41,460 bases of DNA from Patescibacteria group bacterium UBA5194 (GTDB lineage Bacteria > Patescibacteriota > Gracilibacteria > BD1-5 > UBA6164): positions 1-41,460 of the forward strand of contig DHWA01000023.1 of assembly GCA_002412935.1 (NCBI GenBank), read 5' to 3'. Numbering within the stretch: position 1 is the first letter of the stretch; each line of letters begins with the position of its first letter. Both the position numbers and the translations under genes were made by a program. Positions 9,247 to 19,687 of this stretch are shown piece by piece. The notes under the pieces are model-generated. The model had not been told where the DNA came from. It worked only from the letters and a program-made list of their open reading frames with translations, and made no database searches.

Positions 9247-10686
9247 ATGCCAATCGAAAATTATGAAAAAGTCATATGACTTGAGATACATGTAAGAGTT
9301 AAATCTGAAACAAAATTTTTTTGTAATTGTAAAAATGCAGTAGATTTAGCACTTGAACCAAATATAAATGTATGTCCTGTATGTATGTGATTTCCATGAA
9401 TGCTGCCTAGTTTAAATAGTGAAGTAGTTAGATTGTGAGTTAAAGCCGGATTACTTATGAATTGTGAAATAAACAAGATTTCTAGATTTGATAGAAAAAG
9501 TTATTTTTACCCTGATTTACCAAATAGTTTTCAAATAACTCAAATGTATGAACCAATAACTTGACCATGAATTGTAAAAGTAATGATTAATGGTGAAGTT
9601 AGAGAATTTAGTATTCACCATATGCATCTAGAAAATGATGCTTGAAAACTTATTCATTCAGGTTGACAAACTCTTTGTGATTATAATAGGGTATGAAGCC
9701 CACTTATGGAAATAGTTACTGATCCAGTTTTTAAAGATAAAGAAGAAGTTATGGAATTTCTTAAAGAAATTCAAAAGATGTTTAGATTTGGTGACGTTTC
9801 TGATGCTGATATGGATAAATGACAACTTAGATGTGATGTAAATGTATCAATTAGAAAAGTTTGAGATCCAAAACTTGGAACTAGAGCAGAACTTAAAAAT
9901 TTAAATTCATTTTCTTCTATAGGAAGAGCCATAGATAATGAATTTCTAAGACAAGTTAGGATTTTGGATGCTGGATGAGTTATAGAACAAGAAACAAGAT
10001 GATGGGATGATGATAAATGAATTAGTACAACTCAAAGAAGCAAAGAAGACGCTATGGATTATAGATATTTTCCAGAACCAGATTTATTACCAATTGTACT
10101 AGATGATGAATATATAGAAAATATAAAAAAAGAATTATGAGAATTGCCAGTATTAAAAAGGATTAGATATTTAAATGATTATAAATTATGAGAAGATGAT
10201 TCTAGGATTCTGACATCAGATAAAGAACTCTCAGAATATTTTGAAGAAATGGTAACTTTAACTGGTGATCCTAAAAAATCATGTAGTTACATTACAACTA
10301 TACTTTTAGCTTTATTGAATGATTGTAAAGAAGTATGATGAATTTGTAATTTGAAATTTGAAGCCAGAGAATTAGCAAATGTAATAAGTCTAGTTAATAA
10401 AGATGAACTATCATCAACAAATAGTAAGATAGTTGTAGAAGAACTGTTTAAAGCCTGAGGAAAAGCAGATGAAATAGTAGATAAACTTTGATTAAGACAA
10501 AAAAATGATACTGATGCTCTAGAGAAAATAGTAGATGAAGTATTATTAAAATTATGAGATCAAATAGCAGAATACAAATCATGAAAAGAAAATTTATTTT
10601 GATTTTTTGTAGGACAATGTATGAAAGCATCAGCTTGAAAATGAAACCCTAAGATTTTCACGGATATTATAAAAAAGAAGATATAA
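9247..10686 (+). CDS. gatB: Aspartyl/glutamyl-tRNA(Asn/Gln) amidotransferase subunit B
   Basis: 479 aa, normal GatB length. Clear family blocks: GLEIHVRVKSETKFFCNC, CPVCMGFPGMLPSLN, SFQITQ, HHMHLENDAGKLIH, DYNRVGSPLMEIVTDPVF, RCDVNVSI, AELKNLNSF, and the C-terminal GatB/Yqey domain ending near PKIFTDIIKKKI. GatB forms the tRNA-binding and amide-transfer subunit of GatCAB, which converts Glu-tRNA(Gln) or Asp-tRNA(Asn) to the amide. The zinc-site cysteines C28, C30, C44 and C47 are present. GatA and GatC are not in the window. Conserved glycines (DAGKL, GSPLM) are TGA. Monocistronic, followed by repeats. Confidence 0.97.
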
Positions 10687-10725
10687 AGTTGTCATTGTTT
10701 CATCTCCTGCAATTCAAAGTAGGAC

Positions 10726-10762
10726 AATACAAGGAAGATTCCCTTCTTCAAGGGAATGACAG
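10726..10762. repeat. Palindromic repeat, full copy
   Basis: Minus-strand copy of the 37-nt element found inside hemW (5874-5910), with no mismatch seen. The core is an inverted repeat GATTCCC...GGGAATGAC with an 8-nt loop. It lies 40 nt after the gatB stop, so here it could act as a transcript-stabilising or terminating hairpin. Confidence 0.8.
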
Positions 10763-10792
10763 AATCTTCAAAATAGCAAAAAAATAAAAATA

Positions 10793-10825
10793 TTTGTCAT
10801 TCCCGCGAAGGCGGGAATCTTCATT
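10793..10825. repeat. Palindromic repeat, GC-rich variant
   Basis: TTTGTCATTCCCGCGAAGGC then GGGAATCTTCATT: same outer arms (TGTCATTCCC / GGGAATCTTC) as the copies at 5875 and 10726, but the loop side is CGCGAAGGCG. This form is widespread among repeat families of environmental bacteria. It ends 18 nt before the GIY-YIG gene start. Confidence 0.75.
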
Positions 10826-10842
10826 ATATAACTGCTCTATTT

Positions 10843-11130
10843 ATGAATAATTATTTTGTATATATAATAAGTAATTCAAGTAATACAGTTTTGTATATAT
10901 GAGTTACTAGTGATATAATAAAAAGAATTTATGAACATAAAAATAAATTAATTGAATGATTTTCTTGTGAATATAATCTAAATAAATTAGTTTATTATGA
11001 AATATATAATGATATAAAAATAGCCATAGACAGAGAAAAAAAGTTAAAAAAGTGGAATAGGAAATGGAAAGATAATCTTATAGATAAAATAAATATCAAT
11101 AGAAATGATTTATATGATGATTTATTGTAA
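10843..11130 (+). CDS. GIY-YIG nuclease domain protein (UPF0213/YhbQ-like)
   Basis: 95 aa, a single GIY-YIG domain. Residues 5-31 carry the signature YIISNSSNTVLYIGVTS followed by IIKRIYEHKNK. The GIY half is replaced by YII and the YIG half is intact (G encoded by TGA). Conserved R25 and H29 and the later E (DREKKLKKWNRKWK) fit the single-domain YhbQ-type family, which is common as stand-alone ORFs and has poorly known DNA roles. It is flanked on both sides by palindromic repeats (10793 and 11148), an arrangement worth noting for a possible nuclease, although no mobilising link is known. Confidence 0.88.
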
Positions 11131-11147
11131 GTGAAAGAGTGAAATAT

Positions 11148-11179
11148 AATGAAGATTCCCTTCTTCAAGGGAATGACAT
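11148..11179. repeat. Palindromic repeat, copy after GIY-YIG gene
   Basis: ATGAAGATTCCCTTCTTCAA followed by GGGAATGACAT: the minus-strand orientation of the same TTCCCTT/AAGGGAA element as at 5875 and 10726, without the TTGTATT extension. Confidence 0.75.
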
Positions 11180-11186
11180 AATTTTA

Positions 11187-11221
11187 AATAGCCTATTTTT
11201 ATGAAGAGGCTATTTTTTTGC
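11187..11221 (+). terminator. Terminator after the GIY-YIG gene
   Basis: AAATAGCC (about 11187-11194) pairs with GGCTATTT (11206-11213) across a 12-nt loop, then continues in T-rich sequence. Confidence 0.75.
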
Positions 11222-11282
11222 TATTTTATAAAATATATAGTAAAATATAGATAGTTTAATAAAAATAAAAGTTAAATTATCT

Positions 11283-13634
11283 ATGCTAAAACAAATAAAA
11301 ACAAAAATACTATCACTAATTTCTTCAAGAGGTTTCAAAAAATCTCTGTTTTTTGGTATAGTTGTTTTTATAATTATACATTTTTGATTTGATACGGTGT
11401 TTGCTGAAGACCCCCAAACAACAGTATGATCAACAGTTGGGACTTCAGGGGATAGTGCGGATTTAATTAATAGTTTTTTATGATTTCTTCAATTCATAGC
11501 TTGAATTTCTGCATCATTATTATGAGCACTTACTTGAATTATATCAGTATTACTTGATCCTTGATTTACAAATGGTTCAGCTTTTAATATTTCAGTATAT
11601 ATAAAAGAAGTTTGGGTATTTGTATCAAATTTAGTTTATCTTATATTTGCATGAATACTTATAGCTATCTCATTTATGAATATTATATGAAAGTGAGAAT
11701 GAGATATGTTTTTGCTTAAAAAGTCTTTACCAAAATTTGTTATTTGAGTACTTATAGTTCCTTTTTCTTGGTTTATAGTACAATTTATGGTATCTTTAGC
11801 ATCTATTATGATGGTTTCAGTATATACTTGGCCATTAGAGACTTTCAAGGAAAATACAAATCTTTCACCAATTATGAAAGAAGAGGTAGAATGGTGTAGT
11901 AAATGGGTAATAAATATACAATGAAATTCTGCATCAAGTAGTACTACAACAACTACTACTTGAACTTGATTTATTGAATGTGAAGGGGGAACTGATAAAA
12001 AACAAATTCAAGAGATATTAAGTATGAAGCCAGAAAATAGTGATTATAGTATAGGATGAATTCTATCTATATATACTTTCTGAATAATGGATATTGAATC
12101 TCTAACTAAATTACAAAAAGCACAACTTTGAACTTTAAAAGGATTATCAGAACTTTCAGCAAAGGTAATTTTCGATTTTATATTTGTTATAATATATTTA
12201 GTTATATTAATAGCATTATTTTTATCATTGTTTGTTAGAGTTATAATGCTTTGGATATATATGATGTTATCCCCATTATTTTGATTATTATTTTTTTTAT
12301 GAAAATCGGGATCATGAAAAATTGCAGAGAAATTTAATTTTAAAGAATTTATTGGTTTAGTTATGGTTCCTGTATATGTAGCAGGTGCATTATCATTTTG
12401 ATTGATGTTTACATTTATTATAGCATTATGAAATAATAATTCTACTACTACTACTTGAGATGCTGAAATTGATTTGTGATATACGATACTTGTTATAAAA
12501 GGTGAAGTAAATGGATGATCAACTAGTAATAATTTATTAACTGGAATGTGATGAGCATTAGGTGCTTTATGATATTTAATGGTTAAATTATTTTCATTAG
12601 CGTTTTTATGGATAGCTGTTATGGCTGCATTGAAACAATCATCTATAACTTGAGGTATTATAAAACCTATAGAGGAATTTGGAAATCAGGTATGAAAATT
12701 TGCTATGGAATCACCAAAGTATATACCTATTCCTGGGACTTGATGATTCGCTTGATGAAAAACTCAAAATCTTGGTAATTTATTGGGAGCTTGAAAGATA
12801 GGGATGGATCAATTTGATAGCATACAAAGACAAAAGACTCAAGATTTTGGAATGAAGTTATTTCCTGATAAAGAAACTAAAGATCTATTAGATAAATTAA
12901 AGGGAATTAGTTGAAATACTGAAAAAGCAGTGATGTGAATGAAAGATTTTATTGCATCAGTTCCTGCAGCTACAATTGCTAGTAATGCCACAGTTAGGGA
13001 AGAATTTGCAAATAAATTAAAAGAATTAGGAATAAAAGGATGAATTAAAGAATTGAAAGAATCTTGATGAGATACTAAAAAAGTTCTTGAAGCTATGAAG
13101 ATTATTAATGAGGATTCTGTAAATAGTATCAAATGACTAAACGGTGAAGGTATAGTGTGAAAAGCTAATATGAGTGAAGATAAAATAAAAGATAAAATGT
13201 GAAGTGGTGCATCTTCCTCATCTGATGAAGCTAAGAAAGAAGGTGATACAAAGGTTAGCTCTCAATTAGAACCGAAAAATATTAAAGTTGAAAATAAAGA
13301 ATTAACTGATTCTAATTGAGCTATTTCTAATTGAAAATGAAAAGACTTAGCAGACTATTTGGTTGATAAATTATGAGATAAACTTGAGAAAATGAAATAT
13401 TGAGAAAGTGGTTTCAGAGAATTATTTAGTTGATTACCTGATGATGAGAAAGCACTTATAAATCAATTAAAAAGTAAAAAAGTTTTAAATGATGATTGAA
13501 CTTTTAATAATAATTTTAAACATAATTCTTGAGAGCAAAATTCGTGAACTTCGTCATCTTCAGAATCACCACAATCACAAACTCCACCAACAACACCTCC
13601 ACCAACATGATGAAATCCACCATCAACAACATAA
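11283..13634 (+). CDS. Polytopic membrane protein, TrbL/VirB6-like (type IV secretion-type)
   Basis: 783 aa. A signal-like N terminus (SLFFGIVVFIIIHFGFDTVFA, cut after A) is followed by a short polar region and then at least six hydrophobic segments spread over about residues 65-455 (for example LGFLQFIAGISASLLGALTG, VIFDFIFVIIYLVILIALFL, MVKLFSLAFLWIAVMAALKQ). Segment RVIMLWIYMMLSPLFGLLFF is typical of TrbL/VirB6 channel proteins. The last 300 residues are soluble and helical, ending in a Ser/Gln/Pro-rich tail (TPPTTPPPTGG). Two Thr/Ser runs sit in extracytoplasmic loops. VirB6-like proteins form the inner-membrane part of DNA or protein export machines. In CPR they are often isolated. No other T4SS gene is near, so function is inferred. 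Confidence 0.65.
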
Positions 13635-13649
13635 TAAAATTACATTTCA

Positions 13650-13688
13650 CAATAAAAAACGGTCTTTTCCAAAAAGATCGTTTTTTTA
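13650..13688 (+). terminator. Terminator after the TrbL-like gene
   Basis: AAAACGGTCTTTT pairs with AAAAGATCGTTTT (one G-U pair) over a short loop and is followed by seven T. It lies 15 nt after the stop. Confidence 0.85.
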
Positions 13689-13689
13689 T

Positions 13690-14253
13690 ATATTTAATTA
13701 CTCTTTACTTTTGATTCCAAATCCCCGGACTAAAAATCCGAGGATAAAATGCCCGAAAAGAATTTAAGGGATTTCATCCCCTTAAAAATCCCTGAATCGT
13801 TTCCCGGTTTCTGGGTTCATATCTGAAAGCATATTTAATGTGAAAGAATAGTTTTACCTTTCAATTGACCACTTAGTAAAAATAAGGAAAGACTTGTCAT
13901 TCTAAATGAAATGAAGAATCCCTTAAACTTAGTTTATTATATATGCATTGCTAAAGGGATCCTTCGTAAAAAATCAGGATGACAAAAAAATAAAACATTT
14001 AGAAATATGGGGTCTTAGGGGGGCGAGACTCTAGTGACTACTCACAGAAACCACAAAACTCAAATTCTGAAATTCGAAGTCCCCTAAATCTTTTGATTAC
14101 TTTTGGATGCAAAAGTAAAACTAAATTGTTTTCTTTTGTAATACAGAAAAAGTGGAGATTTCTGACTTTTTAGGAATGACAGATAAACATATTTTTGATT
14201 TTATTTAAAAATGAATATAATAAAAGTAATAATATTTTTATAAGATAAAATAT
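13690..14253. other. Repeat-rich, GC-richer non-coding stretch
   Basis: No supported gene over about 560 nt. Several short hairpins: CCCCGGA/TCCGAGG around 13722-13743, TTAAGGG/CCCCTTAA around 13766-13788, and a large palindromic element at 13894-13987. A GC-richer block with GGGGTCTTAGGGGGGCGAG lies near 14010, and a GGAATGACAG end-motif at about 14174 looks like the remains of another repeat. Base use differs from every neighbouring gene. It may be a nest of decayed repeats or hold an unrecognised RNA. Confidence 0.5.
13894..13987. repeat. About 95-nt palindromic element, copy A
   Basis: Outer arms TTGTCATTCT and AGGATGACAA. Inner arms AGAATCCCTTAA and TAAAGGGATCCTTCG. The same block order, including the shared string GGGATCCTTCGTAAAAA, is found at 39006-39107, so this is a second, longer repeat family sharing the TGTCATTC end with the short one. 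This copy lacks the GAGCGATTAGCGA block of the other. Confidence 0.75.
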
Positions 14254-14454
14254 ATGGCAGTTATAACAATAGAAAATGTTCCAGATGAAATTGTTTTAAA
14301 ATATTGATTAAAAATAAAATATACTAGTGATATTAAATTTCCTAGTAGAATAAGAAAAAATACTTGAAAAACAAATAATGATATTATTTATTGGGATGAA
14401 AAAGAATTAGAAAATATGTGAAAAACATCAACATTTACATCTAACAGTTTTTAG
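14254..14454 (+). CDS. Small protein of unknown function
   Basis: 66 aa, from ATG to TAG. It starts AVITIENVPDEIVLKYGLK, which looks a little like the N-terminal strand of ribbon-helix-helix or FitA-type antitoxins, but the rest (YTSDIKFPSRIRKNTGKT) does not complete a known pattern. Four TGA glycines support coding. It is convergent with the ATPase gene and shares a long palindromic terminator with it. An antitoxin-like role is only a guess. Confidence 0.6.
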
Positions 14455-14457
14455 TAT

Positions 14458-14511
14458 GATTGAATAATTATTAGTAAAGAATAAAAAATTTTTACTAATA
14501 ATTATTCAATC
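14458..14511. terminator. Bidirectional terminator with 21-bp perfect stem
   Basis: Arms 14458-14478 and 14491-14511 are exact complements around a 12-nt loop. The right arm also encodes the last five codons of the minus-strand ATPase (GLNNY, then TAG at 14495-14497), so the stem is both terminator and coding sequence. Confidence 0.8.
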
Positions 14512-15661
14512 CCACAACTTTTACTCAATCTATATTTTCTTTATAATTTATCATATCAAGATGTGATAAAATAAGAACTTTTTCTCATTTCTGTTCAATT
14601 TTATTTAGTTTATTAACTTCTTTTTTGATCTCATATGAATTTGTTTCTAGAGTAATATGAATAAATATATTTTTATCTTTTACATAAAAACTAAAATTAA
14701 ATCTACCATTTAATCAATTATATACTTCAGTGTATTTTGTAATTAGATTATTATAGACCATATTTTCAACTAGTATATTGTTATCAATGTTTTCTCAAGC
14801 AAAAGTATTTCTTATTCCCAAGTCAGTAAAATAATATTTAACATTTGTATTTATAGATTTATCAAGCTTTAGATCATATATCACACATCTTTTTAGTAAT
14901 CTAGAATTAACTAAGAAATCAATATAATCCATAAAAGTTGCTAATGCAATATCAATTCATTCACCTTTTATATTTCTATGAAATTCTCTAATTGATAGAT
15001 TTTTATTTAAAAATGCTATTTTTGATATACTTTGATATAATGAAATAACAGTTTTTATAGAATAATTGGTAATTATATCTTGTAAAACAATTTTATTTTT
15101 TATATTATCTAAAAATAGTTTTTTAAAGTAATCATTATTTAAAAATTTAACTTCTGGAAGATTTCAGTAAGTGAAATAATTTTGCCAATCAATTATAGAT
15201 AAGGTATTATTTTGTATCAGTATATCATTATAAATTTCTAATTCTTTTGTTGTGTCTATATGAATATTGTTTCAAAGTATAATTATTTTATATTTTTTAC
15301 TTTTATATAAATCTAAAATTAATTGTTTTATATTTTTAATTTTGTTTATATTTTGTAATACTATGATATTACAAAATCAGAATTTATCTTCATATATTTT
15401 TAATAAATCAAAAAAATCTTTATCATCTTTTATAATATTTTGTAGATCCAGTTCATCATTTATATATAAATAATTAGTACTTTTAGTTTTTTCTAGAAAT
15501 TCTTTCACTATACTTGTTTTGTGTAATCATCTCATTCAAGTTATTACTATTATTTTATCTTTATTTAATTTAGCTGCCATTTTTTTTACAAAATCATTAT
15601 TGTTTTTAAAAATAGGATAATTTTGTAGATAAGTTAGATTCTTATTAATAAGGTTTAACAT
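14495..15661 (-). CDS. AAA ATPase of the AAA_14/DUF4143 type, with degenerate P-loop
   Basis: 388 aa. Residues 38-51 read KIIVITGMRGLHKTSIV, the position of the Walker A motif, but the usual second glycine before Lys is His (GLHKTS). A region with the strand FCNIIVLQNINKIK stands where Walker B is expected and lacks the acidic pair. The C-terminal half (ENMVYNNLITKYTEVYNWL, then VKDKNIFIHITLETN) resembles the nuclease-like DUF4143/DUF234 domain. These proteins are common, often degenerate and mostly uncharacterised; some contact transporters or toxins. Here ATP hydrolysis looks doubtful. The start is the ATG at 15661. Confidence 0.7.
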
Positions 15662-15744
15662 ATTATGATTTTGTTATATTATAATGATATGAATTTATAT
15701 TATTTTAAAGATTTTTTAATAAAAAGCAATATATTTTACTTTAT

Positions 15745-15772
15745 TTGACTAAAATCAAAAAAATGATACAAT
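15745..15772 (+). promoter_or_regulatory. Promoter of the Rel gene
   Basis: TTGACT (15745-15750) and TACAAT (15767-15772) are 16 nt apart, with a TG-like extension (ATGATACAAT). This leaves a leader of about 90 nt before the ATG at 15869. Confidence 0.6.
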
Positions 15773-15868
15773 AATTAAGACTAAAGTTTAAAGATTAAAG
15801 AATGCAAAATAAATATATATTCTAAGAATCTAACATTCTAAATAATCTAATATTATAATTTAAAATTT

Positions 15869-18076
15869 ATGGACTACTTGAAAGTTGATAAAAGAGTTAA
15901 AGAAATAGTAAAAAGAGCTACTTCTTATATGCCTGACAAACCAGCTAAAGAAATTGAAAAATGTATTTTAAAAGCATATATTTTTGCTCGTGATGCTCAT
16001 GACTGACAAGTTAGATTATCAGGAGATCATTATATAGTTCATCCCGTTGAATCAACGATTATATTACTTGATTTGAGACCAGATATATATACTATTCAAG
16101 CTTGTTTACTTCATGATGTTGTAGAGGATACTTCTAGAACTATAGAAGAAATTAAATCAACTTTTTGAAATGAAGTTGCTTTTTTGTGTGAATGAATGGA
16201 AAAAATATCAAAAATAAAATATGTATGAGAAGAGAGAAATATATGAAGTTTAAGAAAAATGTTTATTGCAATGGCACAAGATTTAAGGGTTATTTTTATT
16301 AAGCTTTCAGATAGACTTCATAATATGAGGACTTTGAAATATCATCCAAAGAAAGATAAACAACAAAGAATATCTCTCGAAACTTTAAATATTTATGCTC
16401 CTATAGCTGATAGATTATGATTATTTACAATTAAAAATGATTTAGAAGAAGAATGTTTTAAGATACTTGAACCAACAGAATATAAAAGGATTAATAAAGA
16501 GTTACTTGATTATAAAACAAATATAGATTATTTTTATAAAAATTCTACAGAAGAAATAGAAAAAGCTTTAGATTTAACTTTAGATGATTATAAGATTACA
16601 TATAGAGTAAAATCAATTTATTCTATTTATAAAAAAATGAAAAAGAAATGATTTGATTCTATAGATTCTATGTATGATTTATTTTGAATAAAAATTTTAG
16701 TTCAGGATATTCCTACTTGTTATAAAGTTCTTTGAATTATACATAATAAGTGGAGTCCAATTCCAAATAGATTTAAAGATTATATAGCATTACCAAAACC
16801 AAATTGATATAGAAGTTTACATACAACTATTATATGATTCTTAAAAGAATTCAGACAACAGCCAACAGAAATTCAGATAAAAACTTATGATATGAATGAA
16901 TATGCTGATATATGAGTTGCTGCACATTTTGAATATTCAGAAAAATGAAGTAAAATAGCTCAGGATATAGACTGGGTAAAGGAATTAAAAGAATTAACAG
17001 AAAGTTTATGAAATAATGATTTTATATCATCTCTTAAGATAGACGTTTTCAGAGATAGAATATTTGTATTTACTCCAAAATGACTTTCAGTAAACCTACC
17101 ATCATGATCAACAGCTATAGATTTTGCTTATGCTATTCATTCTGAAATTTGAAATCATACTATTTTAGCTAAAGTTGATTGAAAAATTTATCCTTTAGAT
17201 AAAGAATTAAGTAATTGAAATGTTGTGCAAATAGTTACTGATAATTCAAAGAAACCAAGTCCATTTTGGTTGTCATTTGTAAAAACTACAAGAGCTAAAG
17301 AAAGGATAAGAAGTTGTTTAAAAAGAGAAAATAAAGACACAAATACTGAAAGATGAAAAGATATATTAAATAAATATTTAGAAAAAGTATCTTTGCCAAT
17401 ACTTGATAAAGATTTATCTATTTTAAAAGTTCTTGATGATAGGGAAAATGATATTGAAGAAAGACTTAATATATTAGAACAAATATGAAATTTTTCGGTA
17501 AATCCTTCTTCTATTGTAAGAAAGATTATGAAGTCGAAGAATATAATTTCAAAAAAAGAGATTAAAGAGGATGTGAAAAATATAATTGATATGGAAAATG
17601 TTGATTATAAGAAAGAAGAAATAATTATATGATGAGAAAGATGAATTGATTATAAGGCTTGTAAAAAATGTATAAATTGATGAAAAATTCCAGATAAAAT
17701 AGTATGACATATAAATTCTAAATGAATTATTACTATACATAATAGAAATTGTGCAATCTTACAAAATGTAAATAAAGAGAGACTATTGACGGCATATAGA
17801 AAATGAGAAGAAGATGATTCTATAATTGTTTCTATTTGATTTATTTTCTTAGATAAAATTTGAGTTTTAAGAGATTTAAGTGATATAATTTATTCTATGT
17901 GATTAAATGTAGAACAGGTTAATTCAAAAAGACTTGAATTTAATAAACATGAAATAAAATTAAAGGTAGAAGTTCCTGATTATGATTATTTACTTGTAGA
18001 TAGATTGGTTGAAAGGATAAAAATAAAATTTTGATCTAACTTAATTAGTTCTTCTATAGAAAAAATTGTAATGTAG
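15869..18076 (+). CDS. rel: Bifunctional (p)ppGpp synthetase/hydrolase, Rel/SpoT family
   Basis: 735 aa, full length for long RSH proteins. HD hydrolase domain: RDAHDGQVRLSGDHYIVHPV and LLHDVVEDT (H82, D83), then KLSDRLHNMRTLKYH, all intact, so hydrolysis is expected. Synthetase domain about 235-350: RVKSIYSIYKKM, RFKDYIALPKPNGYRSLHTT and EIQIKTY. TGS domain about 385-455 (VFTPKG, then GSTAIDFAYAIHSEIG). The zinc-finger region has CKKC with GHINSKGIITIHNRNCA. ACT domain to the end (IGVLRDLSDIIYSMG). It makes and removes the alarmone in response to starvation at the ribosome. Glycines in HDGQV and PNGYR are TGA. Own promoter and terminator. Confidence 0.96.
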
Positions 18077-18084
18077 AAAATTAA

Positions 18085-18138
18085 AAAAAACAATAAAAAA
18101 GTACTAAATTTAAATTTAGTACTTTTTTATTGTTTTTT
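18085..18138. terminator. Bidirectional terminator between rel and rpsO
   Basis: A near-perfect 54-nt palindrome centred at 18111: stem with AAAAAAGTACTAAATT and its complement, A-run on one side, T-run on the other. Confidence 0.85.
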
Positions 18139-18141
18139 CAA

Positions 18142-18414
18142 TTAAGCTTTTCTTATTTGTAGTTTTTGTGCTACTTCACTAAATTTTTCAGGATTTTTTC
18201 CTTTTAAATAGTTAAGCATTTTTCTTCTTTTAGCTACCATTAAGATAATTCATCTTCTTGAATGGTTATCTTTTTTATGTTCAGCTAAATGGTCTTTTAG
18301 ATTTTCTATTCTAGCTGTAAGTATAGCTATTTGTACTTCAGAAGATCATGTATCTCATTTTTTTACAGCATAATCAGCTATAATTTTTTTCTTAGCATCT
18401 TTTGTTATTGTCAT
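18142..18414 (-). CDS. rpsO: 30S ribosomal protein S15
   Basis: 90 aa, standard S15 length. KKGDTGSSEVQIAILTARIE, LKDHLAEHKKDNHSRRGI and MVAKRRKMLNYLKGKN are the classic S15 blocks. The conserved D-T-G-S (16S rRNA contacts), the H at 42 and the R-R-G-I-I motif are present, and glycines at GDTGSSE and SRRGI are TGA. S15 binds the central domain of 16S rRNA and is an early assembly protein. Single gene with its own promoter (18477-18504, minus strand). The leader (18415-18476) has a small CTGG/CCGG hairpin that might serve autoregulation. Confidence 0.97.
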
Positions 18415-18476
18415 AACAGTATTTTTAAAAAATAAAAGTTTATCCGGAAAATACACCAGATTATTTAAGCGGGGTT

Positions 18477-18504
18477 ATTATATTAAAATAATTTAGAAAA
18501 TCAA
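18477..18504 (-). promoter_or_regulatory. Promoter of rpsO
   Basis: On the minus strand TTGATT (18504-18499) and TATAAT (18482-18477) are 16 nt apart, about 63 nt before the rpsO start. Confidence 0.65.
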
Positions 18505-18532
18505 AATTTTTTATTATTTATACTTAAGAAAC

Positions 18533-19570
18533 TTATTTTGGTCATCAAAAATTTATATTTCAAGATTGTTCTATAGTATTTAGAGTATTATTATCTTCTA
18601 AATTAAAAGGATCTCAGAAAATTCAGTTGTAATTATTATTTATAGATGTATCAGTATTATATTCTAGACTAGAATTCTCAATAGTATTATTATCAATTGA
18701 TTGAAAATTATCGATATTTGTAGTTTGTTGATTGATAACCATATCTTCAGGTAAACTTCATTCTTCGTATAATAAATTGAGTTTTATTATTAAATCACTT
18801 CATGAATTTGGTATAACTACATGTATATTTTTAATTATAGCATCTTCATTTAATCTTAGAGTTGTTATTGTTTGCCTATTATAATTATTTAAAAAAGTAT
18901 AATATGTCTGAAATCTATTACAAAAAATTAAGTATACTCTGATTAAATTATAGTCATTTTTCAATGTTATAAAATCATCTATATTTTTACCAAGTCAGGC
19001 TGTATTATAATTTTTCATATTTAAAGCAATAGCTTGTTTTGTGTTATTTATTGAATTATCTAGTTGTTCTAGATAACTTGTTAGTGTATCTATTTGTACA
19101 CTTAGATTTTTACTATTAGCATATCAAGTTTTATATCTTATTTTCAATTGATTCATTAGACTTTCATATGAATCTTTTCTATCTGACAGAGAATCTAGAT
19201 AAGATTTTGGATCTACTTTAACAATGTTTATATAATCCTTTATAGTATCTAAGTTTTTCTTGATTAGTACATCATTTGTTTTAGCTCTATCTGATTGAAT
19301 TATAGAAATAGGAATAATTTCATTATAGAAAGAATTATTAGTATCTTTTTTTCATTCATAAAATTTTGTTCATATATTTATATTTAGTGCTACTCAGATT
19401 TCACTAAATCAATAATTATCTATTGATTGAAAATTATCACTATTTGTCGTTTTTTCTTCACTACTCCACCACCAAGCATTTATTGCTTGATTTCATATTT
19501 GAAATAATACAATAAAAACCAAACTTAAAATTGTAATTTTTATAAATGATTTTATAATGGATTGAGACAT
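18533..19570 (-). CDS. Secreted/anchored protein of unknown function
   Basis: 345 aa. Signal or anchor over residues 8-26 (SFIKITILSLVFIVLFQI), then AINAWWWSSEEKT. The middle part (about 95-215) is helical and coiled-coil-like (YLDSLSDRKDSYESLMNQLK, SVQIDTLTSYLEQLDNSI). The motif DNFQSID occurs twice, at about residues 43-49 and 294-300. The C terminus is Asn-rich and ends NFGGPK. No enzyme motif and no family recognised. It is divergent from the amidase-SpoIID gene, 117 nt away, which with the signal peptide hints at a cell-envelope role. Confidence 0.65.
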
Positions 19571-19687
19571 AAGTTATTGATTAATATATTGTATATAAAA
19601 TTGGGATTTATTTTAAAAACCTAAAATTCCAAAAATCTAATATTCTATATTCTAAAGTTCTATTATTATTTTACCACAAAAATCCCT

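Noticed and set aside
12839..13132. 97-codon minus-strand frame
   Set aside because: Shadow of the TrbL/VirB6-like gene, whose plus-strand reading is continuous over 783 codons with TGA=Gly.
13489..13767. His-rich plus-strand frame of 92 codons
   Set aside because: It overlaps the end of the TrbL-like gene in another frame and runs through its terminator; the His-rich composition is the out-of-frame reading of a Pro/Ser/Thr tail.
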